DNA of 64,000 nucleotides from Pelodera strongyloides (Eukaryota > Nematoda > Chromadorea > Rhabditida > Rhabditidae). A program made the translations under genes and the position numbers. Under the pieces are notes generated by a model. That model was not told the origin of the DNA, made no database searches, and saw only the letters and a list, made by a program, of their open reading frames with translations. Below, in pieces: positions 44,942 through 56,102 of the stretch. Every line of letters starts with the position of its first letter. Position 1 is the stretch's first letter. The stretch is taken from the NCBI GenBank assembly GCA_036852015.1, contig JAANDG010000079.1, positions 1-64,000 of the forward strand, given 5' to 3'.

Positions 44942-47436
44942 ATGTTGTGTGCGCGCGTGTGTGTAAATGATGTTGTGTGCGTGTGTGTAAGAATGACACA
45001 CACAACACCATACAATTGTGTGTATGACTCAGCAAAAAGACGAAAACTAACACTACCTGCTCAACGACTTTTCCATCATGGTAAGGTAGACGCATACAAC
45101 TTGTAATCCTCTTGCCTTCAACTGTCTGTAGACATTAAACTCGTGGCTAAATAAATCATATATGACATAGGATGCATATCAACTGAGCTAACACAACTCA
45201 GCGAATAAAACACAAAACATTAAACATGCTTTCATTTCAACTCGTGCTTCCTGATGTAAAGGTGGTATACAGTGACTTTATAGCTGAATAGAGAACGATT
45301 TGCAGGGGGCAAATTGAGCGGCGACTTCAGGCTCGTATTAGAAGCGTACAAACTTGATCACCGCATAAACACAGGGAACAAAGTACTCACCCTCTGGTGA
45401 CAACGTGCACCCTCCCAAACAGCGGGTCTGCTTCAAAATCGGCACGCGTAAATAAGTCAGCTGTTTCCGGAAAAAGGACAGGTGCGGTGGAAAACCGTTT
45501 ATGATCCAAACCGATTAATTCCTGCAAAACATTACACGTTTTAAAAGAGAAATGTGCCAACGTTAAAGCGAAATACCGACCGGTTTTTGAAACACCGAGT
45601 ATACCAGCATTACCATGCAGCTTATGCAAATGAACATAAATTAGAATGAAAAATCGAGTAACCTTGCATAAATACGTAGGAATTCAGTTGTCCACGCTGC
45701 GTTTCAAAAACCGGCCGATATTTCGCTTTAATAATTTAATAGTTAGTAGTCACAAGAGACTACCTCAAACAGGCTTCAGACAGCACGCTTCCCACCTTCT
45801 CAGTCCTAGTGAAAAAAATAAGAATACAAAAGTTTTGTAAGTAACAATTTACCCCAGTATTCTTTGAGAGGTCCAGTAATAGATCTTCCTTCCCTAAGCG
45901 ATACAATGGAATCAAGATGTGCGTTTCGGCAGGCAATTCCTGCACGAGACTTTCTAGCCGACGAAGAGTCTAGGAATGAACATGTATTATACAATAAAAC
46001 CATTTGGCAATATATATGCAGTTTCAACAAAGGCCAAGACAATAAAAAACAATTCTATGAATACCTCATGCCTTGGAAGAAATGCGTCGGAGCCCTCAGG
46101 AAACGAAGCATCAACATAGGTTGTGTCCAGGTATAAAGTATGAATGCGACCCTGAAAAGGCCATGTGCATGCGTAGAAGAAGATAACGCCTACAATTGCG
46201 TTTTCATAAGTTGACATGTTTGGTAGACTGGTCATAAATCAGTTCTACTCGAAAAAGCAAAACTAAACAGAACTATCACGGACCTCGGTTAATGGACGAT
46301 AAATTGGGTCCTCCTTCAGCCGTTTCATAAAGTTTTCGTCAGCCTGAAAGTTAAAAAGGAATTACAAGGTTGTTAAACCAAAAGTTTTCTCTAAGTCCAT
46401 AGGGTGGATAGTTTTCTTTTTACAAGAAAACACAGGACGACACAGTTAGGTGACATCATAATAAGGTTAATTTGTATTTTATGTAGCCATCAAATAACAG
46501 AGAGCGCCGACTGAAATTGCTCAATAAACGTAATTTCACATAAGAAAGTTTCGATCGTCAAACAATCAAAAGTGACCTTGAGATCGCCAGTGACTAGCAT
46601 ACGTCCTCCCTGAATAGCCTCTCCTTCGAACAGAAACATAACCGACCCTGGGCAATGGTTGGCATCGAAAGCAGTTACCTGAAATTGGTCTTGGAACAGT
46701 TAAAATGGAACTCGCAAATGAACTGAATAACGGCTCCAAGCACTGCGTGCGGTGACGCTAAGGAAATCCTTCGTTATCATTCTACCCCCAGCCGAATTCC
46801 TCTAGTCTAACCGCACTGTAAAGGCCAAGGGGTTCCGACAATGAAACAGAACATCATAAGAAAACAAGACGATCACCTGTAACTTATCACTCAGCTTCTT
46901 GACTTCTCCACAAACGAGCGGCACCAGTACATCAGGCCGCACACCGTTAATGTTCTTTCCAGTGTCATTATCAACTTTGCTCGTCAATTTGGGTAGCAAC
47001 TTAGCCGTCGTAACCGAGCAGTACACAGGAAGGTCCCACTTACTCTGCAACACACGACAGCGAGTTTTAATATCGTTGAGTCCGGAATCAAACAGACCAC
47101 CCAACCAGGTCATAGTAAAACGACAAAATAACGAATAATACACACATTCAGTCCCACACAATGATCCGAGTGAGCGTGCGTCAGAAAGTAATAATCATAC
47201 TTCTTTCTGAAGCGGTCGACGATGAAGAGCCGGTCCACTGAGGGGTGATGCGCATTGCGGGCATTACTGAAAACAGTAAACGGACTACAGGGAAACGAGC
47301 AACACCGCTCAAGACGTGCTGAAACTCGGCAATTACACCGATGAACGAAAAAAAAACCTAGTTTAGAAGTAAGGAATAAACCTACCAGTGCTCATTTTGC
47401 GTTTAGAAGTAAGGAATAAACCTACCTAGTGCTCAT
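43648..47436 (-). CDS. DCLRE1B: Apollo-like (SNM1B/DCLRE1B) metallo-beta-lactamase nuclease
   Basis: Apollo is a 5' exonuclease of telomere and crosslink processing. Minus-strand exons are 47436-47426, 47266-47146, 47044-46877, 46678-46577, 46343-46284, 46151-46065, 45969-45853, 45798-45764, 45521-45391, 44315-44226, 44065-43991 and 43843-43648. Metal-binding motifs are visible: [38 protein letters not shown]. Beta-CASP features follow ([36 protein letters not shown]). These and the short spacing match Apollo better than Artemis. Length is about 385-400 residues. Exon 45798-45764 ends in phase 2 but the next starts in phase 0, so it is skipped, mis-sequenced or frameshifted. An in-phase open segment 45125-45057 could be a further exon. 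The 44065-43991 exon is a tandem duplicate. Confidence 0.85.
43991..44065 (-). CDS. tandemly duplicated, in-frame exon of the Apollo-like gene
   Basis: Part of the Apollo gene model. It begins after CTTTAG, ends at GTAGGT, and has phase 2 on both sides, so inclusion keeps the frame. Its 3' half repeats the end of the preceding exon ([19 protein letters not shown] against [15 protein letters not shown]). Its 5' half repeats the start of the last exon (SSPRADEET against CSTGDDEET). It arose from a roughly 225-bp tandem duplication spanning exon end, intron and exon start. Confidence 0.65.
44889..44939 (+). repeat. (GT)n microsatellite
   Basis: About 24 GT units, followed by two further GTGTGCGTGTGTGTAA blocks up to 44990, in the large Apollo intron. 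Just upstream (44590-44870) the words CCCAGCTCGGCCCG and CTCGGAAA recur irregularly. Confidence 0.9.
45563..45731. mobile_element. TTAA-bounded MITE, AAAGCGAAATACC family
   Basis: TTAA ends, AAAGCGAAATACCGACCGG and inverse CCGGCCGATATTTCGCTTT, inner GTTTTTGAAACAC / GCGTTTCAAAAAC. It fills most of the Apollo intron between exons 45798-45764 and 45521-45391, the same junction where the reading phases disagree. Confidence 0.92.
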
Positions 47437-47441
47437 TTTGC
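47361..47441. repeat. 40/41-bp direct tandem repeat carrying the Apollo start codon and donor
   Basis: Units 47361-47400 and 47401-47441 differ by one inserted T. Each contains, on the minus strand, GCAAAATGAGCACT followed by a GTAGGT donor. Only the distal unit (ATG at 47436) splices in frame to exon 47266-47146. Confidence 0.9.
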
Positions 47442-48029
47442 GCGTAATGCTTCCCGAAGAGAGCCTCCCAGCAAGTCAAGACAGAAGATCGCGTGTCAGC
47501 GATGTAGCCTAATCAAGCGTGTTATACCGACAAAAGAAAGTCATTTTTCAAGCGATATGTGTATTGCGAAATCGAGCGGCCCCTTTCATTCATACTTTCT
47601 TACACATAACGAAAGTCCTAGTAAAACATAATCACAAAGATACAAATGGAAATCCCTTGAGTAAAAAATAGAATCACAGAAAAAAATCTTTTATAATGAT
47701 AAAAGCCAACAATAACAAAGCAACAATCAAAACAAATAGGATACAATAGTGACAAAATTCATTATGGTACAGGCTACGATGCGAAACTATTCACGTGTGG
47801 TGCACATCACAAGCTACAACTGCATAATATTGACTAATTACAATCAGTAGTTAAAAAAAATCATTGTAATATATAAAATCGCACAAACAAGCTTTCTCGC
47901 TTCCAAAAATAAAACTAGAAAAATAGTTACAAAAAGTGCAGGGTGGATTAAATAGCTGTAGCTCATTCACTGAGTTTGTGAAATATAAAATTATAAGACA
48001 TACAAGATACACCAAGTTTGATATTTGAC
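47442..48029. other. spacer between CPEB 3' end and Apollo 5' end
   Basis: About 590 bp, AT-rich with many A runs, no gene recognised. On the minus strand it must hold the CPEB 3' UTR and the Apollo promoter. Confidence 0.4.
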
Positions 48030-51000
48030 CTAGAATCCAAATTGTCCATCATTGTAAATGTGAGAACGAGAAGACCACCCTGAAATGCTCGCATGTATAT
48101 GTCGCTTCCGCTAGAAGCTTGCATGAATTTCAATGTGAACAAAACAAAACTATGTCTTAAACATATAACTCATAAAACTTACCAGTGGGTCTGAAGCTTC
48201 TCATAGGTTTCTCACCAGCAGAAGAAAACGGGCTCATGCGCATATCCAGAAGGTTAGGCCTACAAACAATCTCCACATCGTTCATCGTGACAATAAAACA
48301 ATAATCATAACAAACAAACAAATAGCAAGTTGATAATTGTACGTACAAAGGAAACATACGGGGAATGGCGATTAAAAGTCCGCGGCACAGTAGACTCTCT
48401 GCTCTTCATCAGTCTTACGTGATATGCACCACGAACCATGGGACGATGAGCTTCCAATCCGACATGACAGGCAGCCCAACAGCCATCACACAAATAGCTG
48501 AAAGTCAACAACTATATCGCAAACGTTGTTTAAGGCTAAAAAGTTTTCAGAAATAGTTACATATGCAGAACTACACTTGGTACTTCTCCCAGCTCAATAA
48601 GTTAACGTTCAACATTTCAAAAATATCCAGCAAAATGTAAAACAAGCTACGATCGACCATGGACATAGGGTTTGCATATCCAGATCAGCAATGAAAATGA
48701 CCCACTTCAAACAACGCAGTTCTGCGCAGAAGTGCTTCCATTGTTGTCCGCAACGATCACATCGAAAATTTCCATCCAGGTATGGCTTCATCTCCATCTA
48801 TAGTCGATACATTAAAGCGAAATGGTGGTCTGTCTCGAAAAAAATTCGTCGAAAATTGCAAAAGGGGGCGGAGGGAATATCAGTGCGTTCGTTACAGCAA
48901 TAACCACGCCCATTCTTTACTTGGAAATTCTCTATTTCGTCATTTGGATGCTGCGGAGTGTCTTATAATTTGAAAAGGCACATTGCTCGACTCCGCCCAC
49001 ATCGTTACTAGTATAAGAGCCGGTGTTTCGCGCAAAGCGAATTTCCCCATACAAAATAGCAAAAAATGGTTGTTTGAGAACATTTTTATTCAATATGCAC
49101 TTATTTGTTTGTGTTTTTATGTTTATTTTCGTTTATAACTTTTTTCAAACTATTTTTGGTGAAAAAACCCCAAACCGGGTGGTATTTCGCTTTAATACCA
49201 AAATCAAACGGCGCAAACAAAACAAAAACAAAGACACTTATGGAATGTGGTCTTTTCCCGGCGACTCTCACGTCAAACTAGAATGGTAGTTTCTGTCTCA
49301 ATGGAATCCTAGTGGTGAACCTGGTGAACACGACTTCTGATAATTTAATTTCAGACAATGATAATGATTGATCTCGCGAATCAAATAAACATAATATAAA
49401 AAAAAAACGAAAAATGAGTTAGAAAATAATGGAAGTGACCGACCTCTTTCTGTCCATCCACAGTTTTAAAACATATTACTCTTCGTGCGACTGCCGAAAT
49501 ATAAGCTTCCCTGCTAGCGAAGATTACACGGGCAGCACCCTGCAAAGTTATCAATATCCGTTCCGGTTACTTTTTCGCTTATAAGTGCTTAGAGATACTT
49601 TGAGCGCTCCGCGCATACGGTAATTTGGGAGTTAACAGAACACATAACAATACGCTACCGGCAAGAACGAGCATCCTTCATTCATTGCCCACAATATTCA
49701 AAGTATCAAGACTAAAATTCAAGAATAATCACAAACCTTAGGGTATTCCGTATCAATGTCAGTCTCAATAATAATCTGTACCACATTTCCGATGGATTCT
49801 GTCATAATCCGCGCGAGTTCTTCTGAAAATTGCGTAAGATTAAACAAGAAAACAAAATGTTTATGTGTGAAGTGGCTGGCTAGGAGATGTTCGGTACAAA
49901 TGCCGCTGCGTCATAACCTAATAACACCGGCAACCTCACCGGGCACCTTCGAGACAATATATAGTGTAAAATTGGTATTTGGTAAGCCGTAAGCGCACAG
50001 CTCCAATCACCACTCTGCGACGCGGAGTTTCGAGACGTTAAAGAAATTAAGAAATACACCAATACAAATATCGCGTACCATATACGGAGTCACAGGCGAT
50101 GTCTGTACCCTGCATGTATATTGTATAAAAATTACCAGCAGTAGCGGTCCTGGGCACGCCTCCAAGAAATATGGAGTGTCTCTGGTAAGACTTCACTTCC
50201 GCATCAGAGCAAACGCTAGTAGTCCAAACACGATTCTTATTCGACCAGGGCCTGATTTGCACCTAAACCACAAAATATTGCTCATAAAAGTTTACCATAC
50301 TCTGGCCAGTGGGCGTAACCTTATCCCTAACGGACAGCGGGCGTAACCCTATCCCTAACGGCAGAAGCGCCGGAAGGAAATTACACATATTTTCACTATC
50401 GAAAATTCGTAAATAACGCATATGCATCACACATGGTAAAACGAAAAACTAAAAGAACTTGATTATTCATACTTCATACCCTTTCTAAGCGTTTTGCTTC
50501 AGCTCACCGGGGGGTCATTATGTTAGCAGCTACTTGTAATGTATTTCGTTTCGTTAACCAAAAATATCATTACAAAGACAGAACGAAAAATAAACGAACA
50601 ATTGGAACGGAAATGTCAGGAATGTGCCAGTTAAAAAACTTAGAAATTGTAAACGGTATCGCTTTTCAGTTAATTCTCACCAGTTTCTGGTAGTTTCCCA
50701 AGCGTACTAGCAGACTCAACTTCCCATGAACAGGTTTGCAGTCATCCAACAAGGCTGGAACATATTCCGCGGAAGCGAAGATAGCAAACGCATAACCTAG
50801 AAGAAAGAAAATTAACCGGTGCGGTGCATGAAGGCAACACCACACATAATGACATACACGTGGGTGCTAATGCACAACAAAAGCCTAAAACAGGGCATAA
50901 ATGTATATATTTGCGTGAAACAACGTTAGTACACATATACCCCGCATCGAAATTATACACTGCCTGGTTTAAAGTGCCACAACCCACAACTATAGCCTAA

Positions 51001-52317
51001 CACGCGTTATCACTTGGTTCGAAGTTATGAAAGACAGCGAATTTGAGCATACTTTGCAAGAAAATAGGCTTGTGCAAGGGAAGTCAAGTCCGCTGAGCGG
51101 GGAAATAAAGGGAAGATAATGAAGCAAATTGGAAAAGAAATCTACCGCCGATTGGGCCAACATGGTATGGTTCCCTATTGGGCCAATCGATCTTTACAGG
51201 CCCATATTTCGAGAAGATCGATTCAAGTTGCTCTGAAATTGTACAATCATTTATAACAGACACAAATTCAATTTTTTATTTAAAAAAAGACATGATAAAT
51301 TCAATTTTTAGGGCGCGTTTAAGATGGCCGAAAGAAAGAAAAAAATTCGTTTTCGGCCGTTCAGGTTGGCCGAAAAGAAAATTTTTAATACTAAGGGAAA
51401 ATGAAAAAATACAGTAATTTTTTTCGGGTTTTGTCTGCGTCTCTTGTTTTTGCATTTTCTTTCAAAAGTTTTCTTTTCGGCCAACCTGAACGGCCGAAAA
51501 CCTATTTTTTTCTTTCTTTCGGCCATCTTAAACGCGCCCTAAGGACTACGCTAACAAACTGCTTCCAAGTTAACGTCTCATTTTTGAGCCAGTAGTACTA
51601 CTTAATCATTGCACCAACGTACCAGCTGTTGCAAGGTTAGCTCCCGCGCCACTGGGAAGCCCGCCGACGAATACTTTTCGGGAGTACTCGTATTTCTGAT
51701 CCGAAGTACCAAACAACATCTTCTGCACTTCAGCCTCGACATCTAAAACAATACATCAGTTTAGCCTATATATACAGCAAATCTCCGCACATGCTGGAGT
51801 CATTCTAAGGGAAACAACCACTCTCCACTTAACTAACAACAACAAACCGGAAAAGGCGCAAGCAGATTGAGGAAATTGTTGAACGTCAGGGAATGTAAAA
51901 ATAGGCTCTTCAGAAACAGAATCCGCAGAAGGTGTAGATGCTGTGGATGACAATGGGGAAGCTCCATTGCTGTTGCACCACAGCTCTCCTGAACGGTATA
52001 AAAATTTCCACCGAATAGGGACCTAGTACACAACTACAGATCTACGTTCTTATCTCTATCTTGAATAATAGCTAAATAAGTTTAATCCCGTCGTTCAAAA
52101 GAATCGATCGTTCAGGCTCACAGTTGTGGGTTCCCAATGAGCACTTTGACTAGTTCATGTGTAAAATTTCTCCAGCTGAACCACATTTTAAAGACGAAAC
52201 GCTGAGAAGCACGAGAATCAGGCAGATTAACATACCGAGTTTTCGCGTATCCGACGACTGCGAATACTGCTCAAGGAGTTGCGGGTTCCTCATGAGCAAC
52301 TCAAGAATGGATTCCAT
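48030..52317 (-). CDS. CPEB: CPEB cytoplasmic polyadenylation element-binding protein, 12 exons
   Basis: CPEB binds U-rich 3' UTR elements and controls poly(A) tail length and translation. Minus-strand exons are 52317-52236, 51988-51848, 51742-51623, 51232-51146, 50796-50681, 50262-50136, 49822-49737, 49539-49444, 48797-48706, 48497-48360, 48259-48183 and 48079-48030, all in phase: 403 residues. Order: short N-terminus (MESILELLMRNPQLLEQYSQ), Ser/Thr-rich linker, RRM1 (YSRKVFVGGLPSG, GYAFAIFAS), linker VQIRPWSNK, RRM2 (HSIFLGGVPRTATAEELARI, GAARVIFASREAYISAV) and the CPEB zinc domain (KPYLDGNFRCDRCGQQW, FCAELRCLNYLCDGCWAACH). A Pro/Ser-rich tail follows. The start is the first ATG after a splice acceptor, so an upstream coding exon cannot be excluded. 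Introns hold a MITE and a foldback. Confidence 0.93.
48812..49195. mobile_element. TTAA-bounded MITE-like element with short shared ends
   Basis: TTAA, then AAAGCGAAATGGTGGTCTGT, to CCGGGTGGTATTTCGCTTT, TTAA. Only the outer 12 or so bases are good inverted repeats and the interior (about 380 bp) is not self-complementary. In the CPEB gene its left end is 15 bases from the acceptor of exon 48797-48706. Confidence 0.75.
51309..51542. mobile_element. foldback MITE with TA ends, TIR GGGCGCGTTTAAGATGGC
   Basis: TA, then GGGCGCGTTTAAGATGGCCG, and at the right end the inverse followed by TA. The arms extend over about 75 bp (CGGCCGTTCAGGTTGGCCGA and inverse). TA target and GC-rich TIR resemble Tc1/mariner-type MITEs. 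In the CPEB intron between exons 51742-51623 and 51232-51146. Confidence 0.85.
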
Positions 52318-52679
52318 TCTAGTACCTAAGTTGAACACGATTAGATTGGAAGTACGAAAAGCGCTAACTCAGCTAGAACTCTAGCGCACAAAGAGCTAGA
52401 ACTACCATTAAAATGCGAAAGTGGTCCGCTACGTCGGCCATCAGCTTCGGCACAGCATTGGGAACAGTAATGAGAGGGGGGAATGCGGTTCGAGCACAAA
52501 TAAGACTTTTCGAGACCTTTTTTACTTAAAGGCCTTCCTCAGGAACATACTGCTTACGCAAAAACTTAACATCTTCCAAGCTTGAACACCCTAACGTCTT
52601 CCTTCACTACGCAAAAACATAACAAAACAACTAACTTTTGAACAAAAAAAGTTCGAATCGCAAAAAAAATCTAGAACAC
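52318..52679. other. 5' flank of CPEB, no gene recognised
   Basis: A-rich sequence with no convincing exon. The minus-strand acceptor (CAACTTAG) just before the CPEB ATG implies an upstream exon, which I could not place here. Confidence 0.4.
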
Positions 52680-53330
52680 GCACGCGGCGCAAGATCCAGT
52701 CGCTGCGTCACGTTTGGGTTTACTGTATTTCATGCGCATCGAATTATTTGAAATCGATCTAGATACTGTAATCAGTGTAGATTATAATATGCTACACGTG
52801 AAACTATCGAGAACAACCCCCTATAATCGAATAGTGCATGTCGCGTCACGTAACGTAACGCTCCAAAAGTGCATCACCAAACGAAAAAGTAATCCTATGC
52901 AAAATTAGAGCTCAATGAGATAAGCAAACGCGAACATTGTCTCGCGTGTCCCCGGCGATTCCGAAGCGAGATATAAGCGAAACTCATGTGTTAGAGAACA
53001 ACTAAAGAGCACTGCGACTACGAAGACGCAGAGTAGACGGCCAGTATCGATCGCACTATTGCGCAATAAAAATAGGCCGGCCTAACCTCAAACTTGGGTA
53101 ATTAAACCGAAGCCGACAAAGAAAGAGGAGAAATTGTCCGCATAAATAGAAATGTTGCGTCGGATCAGCTCGGACCGAAAAATGATCGTTCTTTGAGGTT
53201 GAAGGTACTATGATGCCAAAATTAAGTTACGATGTAAATTGTAGATTTCACCGTAGCTTCAACTTTATTGATACAAATGAACATCAGTGTTTGATGTCAG
53301 ACGCGCATTCTGTCTTAGGCTTGTAATATC
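52680..53330 (+). repeat. satellite field: header module A
   Basis: First of four related non-129-bp blocks. Shared landmarks are CGCGTCACGTAACG, CCAAACGAAAAAGTAAT, GAGCTCAATGAGATAAGC, TGTCCCCGGCGAT, GACGGCCAGTATCGATCGCA, TAACCTCAAACTTGGGTAAT and GTGATCGTTCTTTGA. Other copies start near 56103, 59905 and 61193. No reading frame or known RNA is recognised. Confidence 0.85.
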
Positions 53331-54960
53331 GCTTCTGATTCAGATCTTCAATGTAAAAAATAAGTCGCCGTACAAATTTAAGCGCAGCTCGATTCGTCAA
53401 ATTGAGTCGTAGTGTAAACTTCATCGTAGCGTCAAAATAATGATGCAAATGAAGTTTAATGATGTGGAGATACGCGCATTTAACTTAGACGGACAACGAG
53501 CCTTCTGCTTCAGAATCTATGACGTCAAAAATAAGTCGACGTGTAAACTTCATCGTAGCGCCAAAGTAATGATGCAACTGAAGTTCAATGCTGATGATAG
53601 ACGCGCATTTGACTTAGAGGAGCAACATGCCTTCTGCTTCAGAATCTATGACGTTAAAATTAAGTCGACGTGTAAACTTCATCGTAGCGCCAAAGTAATG
53701 ATGCAAACGAAGTTCAATGCTGATGCTAGACGCGCATTTGACTTAGACGGATAACATGCCTTCTGCTTCAGAATCTATGACGTCAAAAACAAGTCGACGT
53801 GCAAACTTCATCGTAGCACCAGAGTAATGATGCAAATGAAGTTCAATGCTGATGATAGACGCGCATTTGACTTAGACGGGCAACATGCCTTCTGCTTCAG
53901 AATCTATGACGTCAGAAATAAGTCGACGTGCAAACTTCATCGTAGCGCCAAAGTAGTGATGCAAATGATGTTCAATGCTGATGCTAGACGCGCATTTGAC
54001 TTAGACGGGTAACACGCCTTCTGCTTCAGAACCTATGACGTCATAAATAAGTCGACGTGCAAACTTCATCGTAGCACCAGAGTAATGATGCAAATGATGT
54101 TCAATGTTGATGCTAGACGCGCATTTGACATAGACGGGCAACATGCCTTCTGCTTCAGAATCTATGACGTCAAAAATAAGTCGACGTGCAAACTTCATCG
54201 TAGCGCCAAAGTAATCATGTAAATGAAGTTCAATGCTGATGATAGACGCTCACTTGACTTAAACGGGCAACATGCCTTCGGCTTCAGAATCTATGATCTA
54301 TGACGTCACAAATAAGTCGACGTGCAAACTTCATCATAGCGAAAAAGTAATGATGCAAATGATGTTCAATGCTGATGATAGACGCTCACTTGACTTAGAC
54401 GGGCAACATGCCTTCTGCTTCAGAATCTATGACGTCAAAAATAAGTCGACGTGCAAACTTCATCGTAGCACCAGAGTAATGATGCAAATGAAGTTCAATG
54501 CTGATGAAAGACGCGCATTTAACTTGGCCCGGCAATGCGACTTCTGCTTCAGAATCTATGACGTCAAAAATAAGTCGACGTGCAAACTTCATCGTAGCAC
54601 CAGAGTAATGATGCAAATGAAGTTCAATGCTGATGAAAGACGCGCATTTAACTTGGCCCGTCAATGCGACTTCTGCTTCAGAATCTATGACGTCAAAAAT
54701 AAGTCGACGTGCAAACTTCATCGTAGCACCAGAGTAATGATGCAAATGAAGTTCAATGCTGATGAAAGACGCGCATTTAACTTGGCCCGGCAATGCGACT
54801 TCTGCTTCAGAATCTATGACGTCAAAAATAAGTCGACGTGTAAACTGCATTGTAGCGTCAAAGTAATGATGCAAATGAAGTTCAATGCTGATGATAGACG
54901 CGCATTTAACTTACTTAGACCGGCAACGCGACTTCAGCTCCATAATGTGTGATGTCAAAA
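53331..54960 (+). repeat. satellite field: 129-bp tandem array A
   Basis: About 12 units of 129 bp, each with GACGCGCATTTGACTTAGAC, ATGCCTTCTGCTTCAGAATC, TATGACGTCAAAAATAAGTC, GACGTGCAAACTTCATCGTA and a variable AGTAATGATGCAAATGAAGT block. The plus-strand frame stays open for 226 codons (54272-54952) and the minus strand for 159, because 129 is divisible by three. Three to four units near 54480-54850 are almost identical. Confidence 0.92.
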
Positions 54961-55033
54961 CTAAGTCGACGTGCAAATTTCCTCGTAGCGCAAAAGTAAC
55001 GGTGCAAACGGAGTTCAAATTTAAAGCATAGTG

Positions 55034-55084
55034 AACGTTGGGCGAGCGAAGGCGGGCCGAAGGCCCGCCGAGCGAGCTAACGTT
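55034..55084. repeat. GC-rich palindrome type 1 (further copies at 63032, 63452, 63882)
   Basis: Inner stem GGCGGGCC, loop GAA, stem GGCCCGCC, inside an outer inverted pair AACGTT…AACGTT, with GCGAGCG/GAGCGAGC between. Other copies are 63032-63083, 63452-63501 (mutated) and 63882-63931. Confidence 0.85.
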
Positions 55085-56063
55085 TAGAAATCCGAAGCTC
55101 TATCAAAATCTTCAACATTCAGCTCAAACTAATTCACGGGCAACAGGTCTTCTGCTTCAGAATCATGACGTCAAAAATAAGTCGACGTTCGAACTTCGTC
55201 GTAGCGACAAAGCAATGCAACAAATCAACTTCAATGATGATGTCACAAGCGCATTTGAGTTAGGCAGGCCACATGCCTTCTGCTTCAGAAGCTACGACGT
55301 GAAAAATAAGTCGACGTGCAATCTTCGCCGTATCTCGATTTTGATGATGCAAAGGACAGAATCGGCTATATCAAAAATAAGTCGACGTGCAAATTTCAGC
55401 GCAGCTCCATTCTGATGATGCAAATGAAGTTCACTCATGATGACAGACGCGCATTTGTCTTATATATGCAGAATCGCTTCTGCTTCAGAATCGGCGACGT
55501 CAAAAATAAATCGACGTGCAAAATGCCGATGCACGAAACAGCAATGCTGATAGCAGGCGTACATTGGACGCAGAAAAAAATCTAAGAATGTGCAAAAATA
55601 TAATACTTATGTGAAAGCTCAAGTAAAAGCTAACACGCTAGAGCTCGGCGCGCGCTCAATGATGATGTCACAAGCGCATTTGAGTTAGGCAGGCCACATG
55701 CCTTCTGCTTCAGAAGCTACGACGTGAAAAATAAGTCGACGTGCAATCTTCGCCGTATCTCGATTTTGATGATGCAAAGGACAGAATCGGCTATATCAAA
55801 AATAAGTCGACGTGCAAATTTCAGCGCAGCTCCATTCTGATGATGCAAATGAAGTTCACTCATGATGACAGACGCGCATTTGTCTTATATATGCAGAATC
55901 GCTTCTGCTTCAGAATCGGCGACGTCAAAAATAAATCGACGTGCAAAATGCAGATGCACGAAACAGCAATGCTGATAGCAGGCGTACATTGGACGCAGAA
56001 AAAAATCTAAGAATGTGCAAAAATATAATACTTATGTGAAAGCTCAAGTAAAAGCTAACACGC

Positions 56064-56101
56064 TAGAGCGAGGCGCGCGCGCAGCGCGCGCCGAGCTCTA
56101 G
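56064..56101. repeat. GC-rich palindrome type 2 (second copy 59863-59901)
   Basis: Outer pair CTAGAGC…GCTCTAG around inner stem CGCGCGC, loop GCA, stem GCGCGCG. One-armed versions (CTAGAGCTCGGCGCGCGC) lie at the duplication joints near 55640 and 57829. Confidence 0.85.
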
Positions 56102-56102
56102 T

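Larger units (their letters stand above)
54961..56102 (+). repeat. satellite field: mixed variant units with 425-bp direct duplication
   Basis: Diverged 129-bp-type units, the palindrome 55034-55084, and a direct duplication of about 425 bp (about 55231-55655 and 55656-56080). The first copy ends in CTAGAGCTCGGCGCGCGC. The second copy ends in the complete GC palindrome at 56064-56101. Confidence 0.85.

Noticed and set aside
44617..45106. Open frames around the (GT)n tract and CTCGGAAA words in the Apollo intron
   Set aside because: Repetitive low-complexity translations; only the 45125-45057 segment has splice sites in phase, and it is mentioned as a possible exon.
46802..47161. Single-exon reading of the Apollo segment through the introns
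   Set aside because: The extra residues on both sides have no family similarity, and clear donors and acceptors bound the conserved part (47044-46877).
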